Part shown: in pieces, positions 63,618-64,000 of the stretch
How the letters are laid out: each line of letters begins with the position of its first letter
Position numbering within the stretch: the stretch's first letter is position 1
DNA from: Gloeothece verrucosa PCC 7822
Lineage (GTDB): Bacteria; Cyanobacteriota; Cyanobacteriia; Cyanobacteriales; Microcystaceae
Direction of reading: 5' to 3'
Length of the DNA stretch: 64,000 nucleotides
Assembly (NCBI RefSeq): GCF_000147335.1
Contig: NC_014501.1
Location: forward strand, 620,001 to 684,000
Notes under the pieces: generated by a model
Databases searched by the model: none
Told to the model about the DNA's origin: nothing
What the model saw: only the letters and a program-made list of their open reading frames with translations
Program-made: the position numbers and the translations under genes

Positions 63618-63663
63618 AAATTTTTCATTTTTTGTTAACACTAAACAAAGGTAAATTACTATC

Positions 63664-64000
63664 ATGACTAATTCTATTGAAGTAACTCCATCTATCACCA
63701 CAGATAGAGAAGGTGACGATAAATATTATCAGATTTTAATAGTTACTCCGCGTCCTGGGGTAACAGAACCAAAAAACATAAATGTAAAAATAGTAACTAA
63801 AACGAAAAAAGACTTTAGCGACAAAGGAGATCCACTAAAAGGAGCATATTATTATCTTGATCTTGATAAAAATAATAATAAAACCATAGGTGATGATTTA
63901 CCCTCTAATGGATTAGCTTTTGCTGATGGGTTTATAAAAACAATGTTCCCCAATTCAAAAGACGGTACAAATACAGAAATAACCGCTATAAGTAATGTAA
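63664..64000 (+). CDS. unknown protein, N-terminal part (runs off window)
   Basis: An open frame of at least 112 codons from ATG 63664 without a stop before the window ends, so it is missing from simple complete-ORF lists. It starts MTNSIEVTPSITTDREGDD and continues YYQILIVTPRPG, YYYLDLDKNNNKTIGDDL; it is rich in Lys, Asp and Asn. AAAGG lies about 12 bases upstream. It has no leader or core of a RiPP precursor and no recognised domain. Position suggests it belongs to the TOMM locus. Confidence 0.65.
   Translation, partial: MTNSIEVTPSITTDREGDDKYYQILIVTPRPGVTEPKNINVKIVTKTKKDFSDKGDPLKGAYYYLDLDKNNNKTIGDDLPSNGLAFADGFIKTMFPNSKDGTNTEITAISNV

Noticed and set aside
1..64000. tRNA, rRNA, tmRNA and riboswitch genes
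   Set aside because: Intergenic regions were read on both strands; no cloverleaf with conserved TTCGA-type loop or known riboswitch core was recognised, although a covariance-model scan was not possible.

Overview
The window comes from a cyanobacterium. The magnesium chelatase subunit chlI, a helical carotenoid protein (the stand-alone N-terminal half of the orange carotenoid protein), cobM, a DUF6335-type protein, a CSP41-like epimerase, a PEP-CTERM protein and RTX proteins all point that way. The DNA is AT-rich (AT-ending codons, AT-rich spacers) and has many short palindromic repeats, which fits a large-genome unicellular or colonial cyanobacterium of the Cyanothece/Gloeothece type. That assignment is inferred from gene content only.

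Layout. 1-1330: end of a sulfate ABC transporter operon (cysW end, cysA, intrinsic terminator). 1.4-9.9 kb: accessory region with a membrane-anchored coiled-coil/PLD-like protein, a membrane NACHT ATPase with a C-terminal FGE-sulfatase (C-type-lectin-fold) domain, an IS200/IS605-type tnpB element that splits this gene exactly, and a Uma2 nuclease. The gene's last exon-like piece carries a stretch that looks like a diversity-generating retroelement (DGR) variable region. 9.9-14.6 kb: tyrosine/homogentisate catabolism (hppD-hmgA facing an unknown gene plus fahA). 14.6-17.1 kb: dihydroxyacetone kinase dhaK and dhaL, split by an inverted DUF1772 gene. 17-24 kb: FAD monooxygenase, chlI, chaB-like gene, SDR, GH31 glucosidase, PIN protein. 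24-31 kb: a 1,750-residue beta-helix/cadherin/dockerin surface protein broken by one extra G in a G8 tract, divergent from a PEP-CTERM protein that shares one of its domains. 31-39.7 kb: lgt, cobM, GH13 amylase (its stop codon supplied by a group II intron 3' remnant), Uma2, pepP, and a P450/cytochrome b operon that includes an uncatalogued 55-aa membrane peptide. 40-43 kb: RTX sugar-dehydrogenase-like exoprotein. 43-49 kb: membrane and small acidic proteins, a GT4 glycosyltransferase, a WGxxGxxG-type protein and the helical carotenoid protein. 49-57 kb: housekeeping genes (DsbA-like, TldD, pgsA, CSP41-like, ispF, cdd, hydrolase). 57.4 kb to the end: a candidate RiPP (TOMM) locus with a fused E1-like/YcaO cyclodehydratase, a glutamine-synthetase-like ligase and two amidohydrolases, continuing past the window.

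The most notable items are (1) the NACHT-FGE protein with a DGR-like variable tail, interrupted by a tnpB element whose removal restores the frame; (2) the YcaO/GS-like/amidohydrolase cluster; (3) the poly-G switch-like frameshift in a dockerin protein next to a cohesin-like partner candidate; (4) the orphan group II intron domain V-VI at the amylase stop codon; and (5) a pair of 175-184 bp MITE-like repeats. No tRNA, rRNA or CRISPR array was seen.
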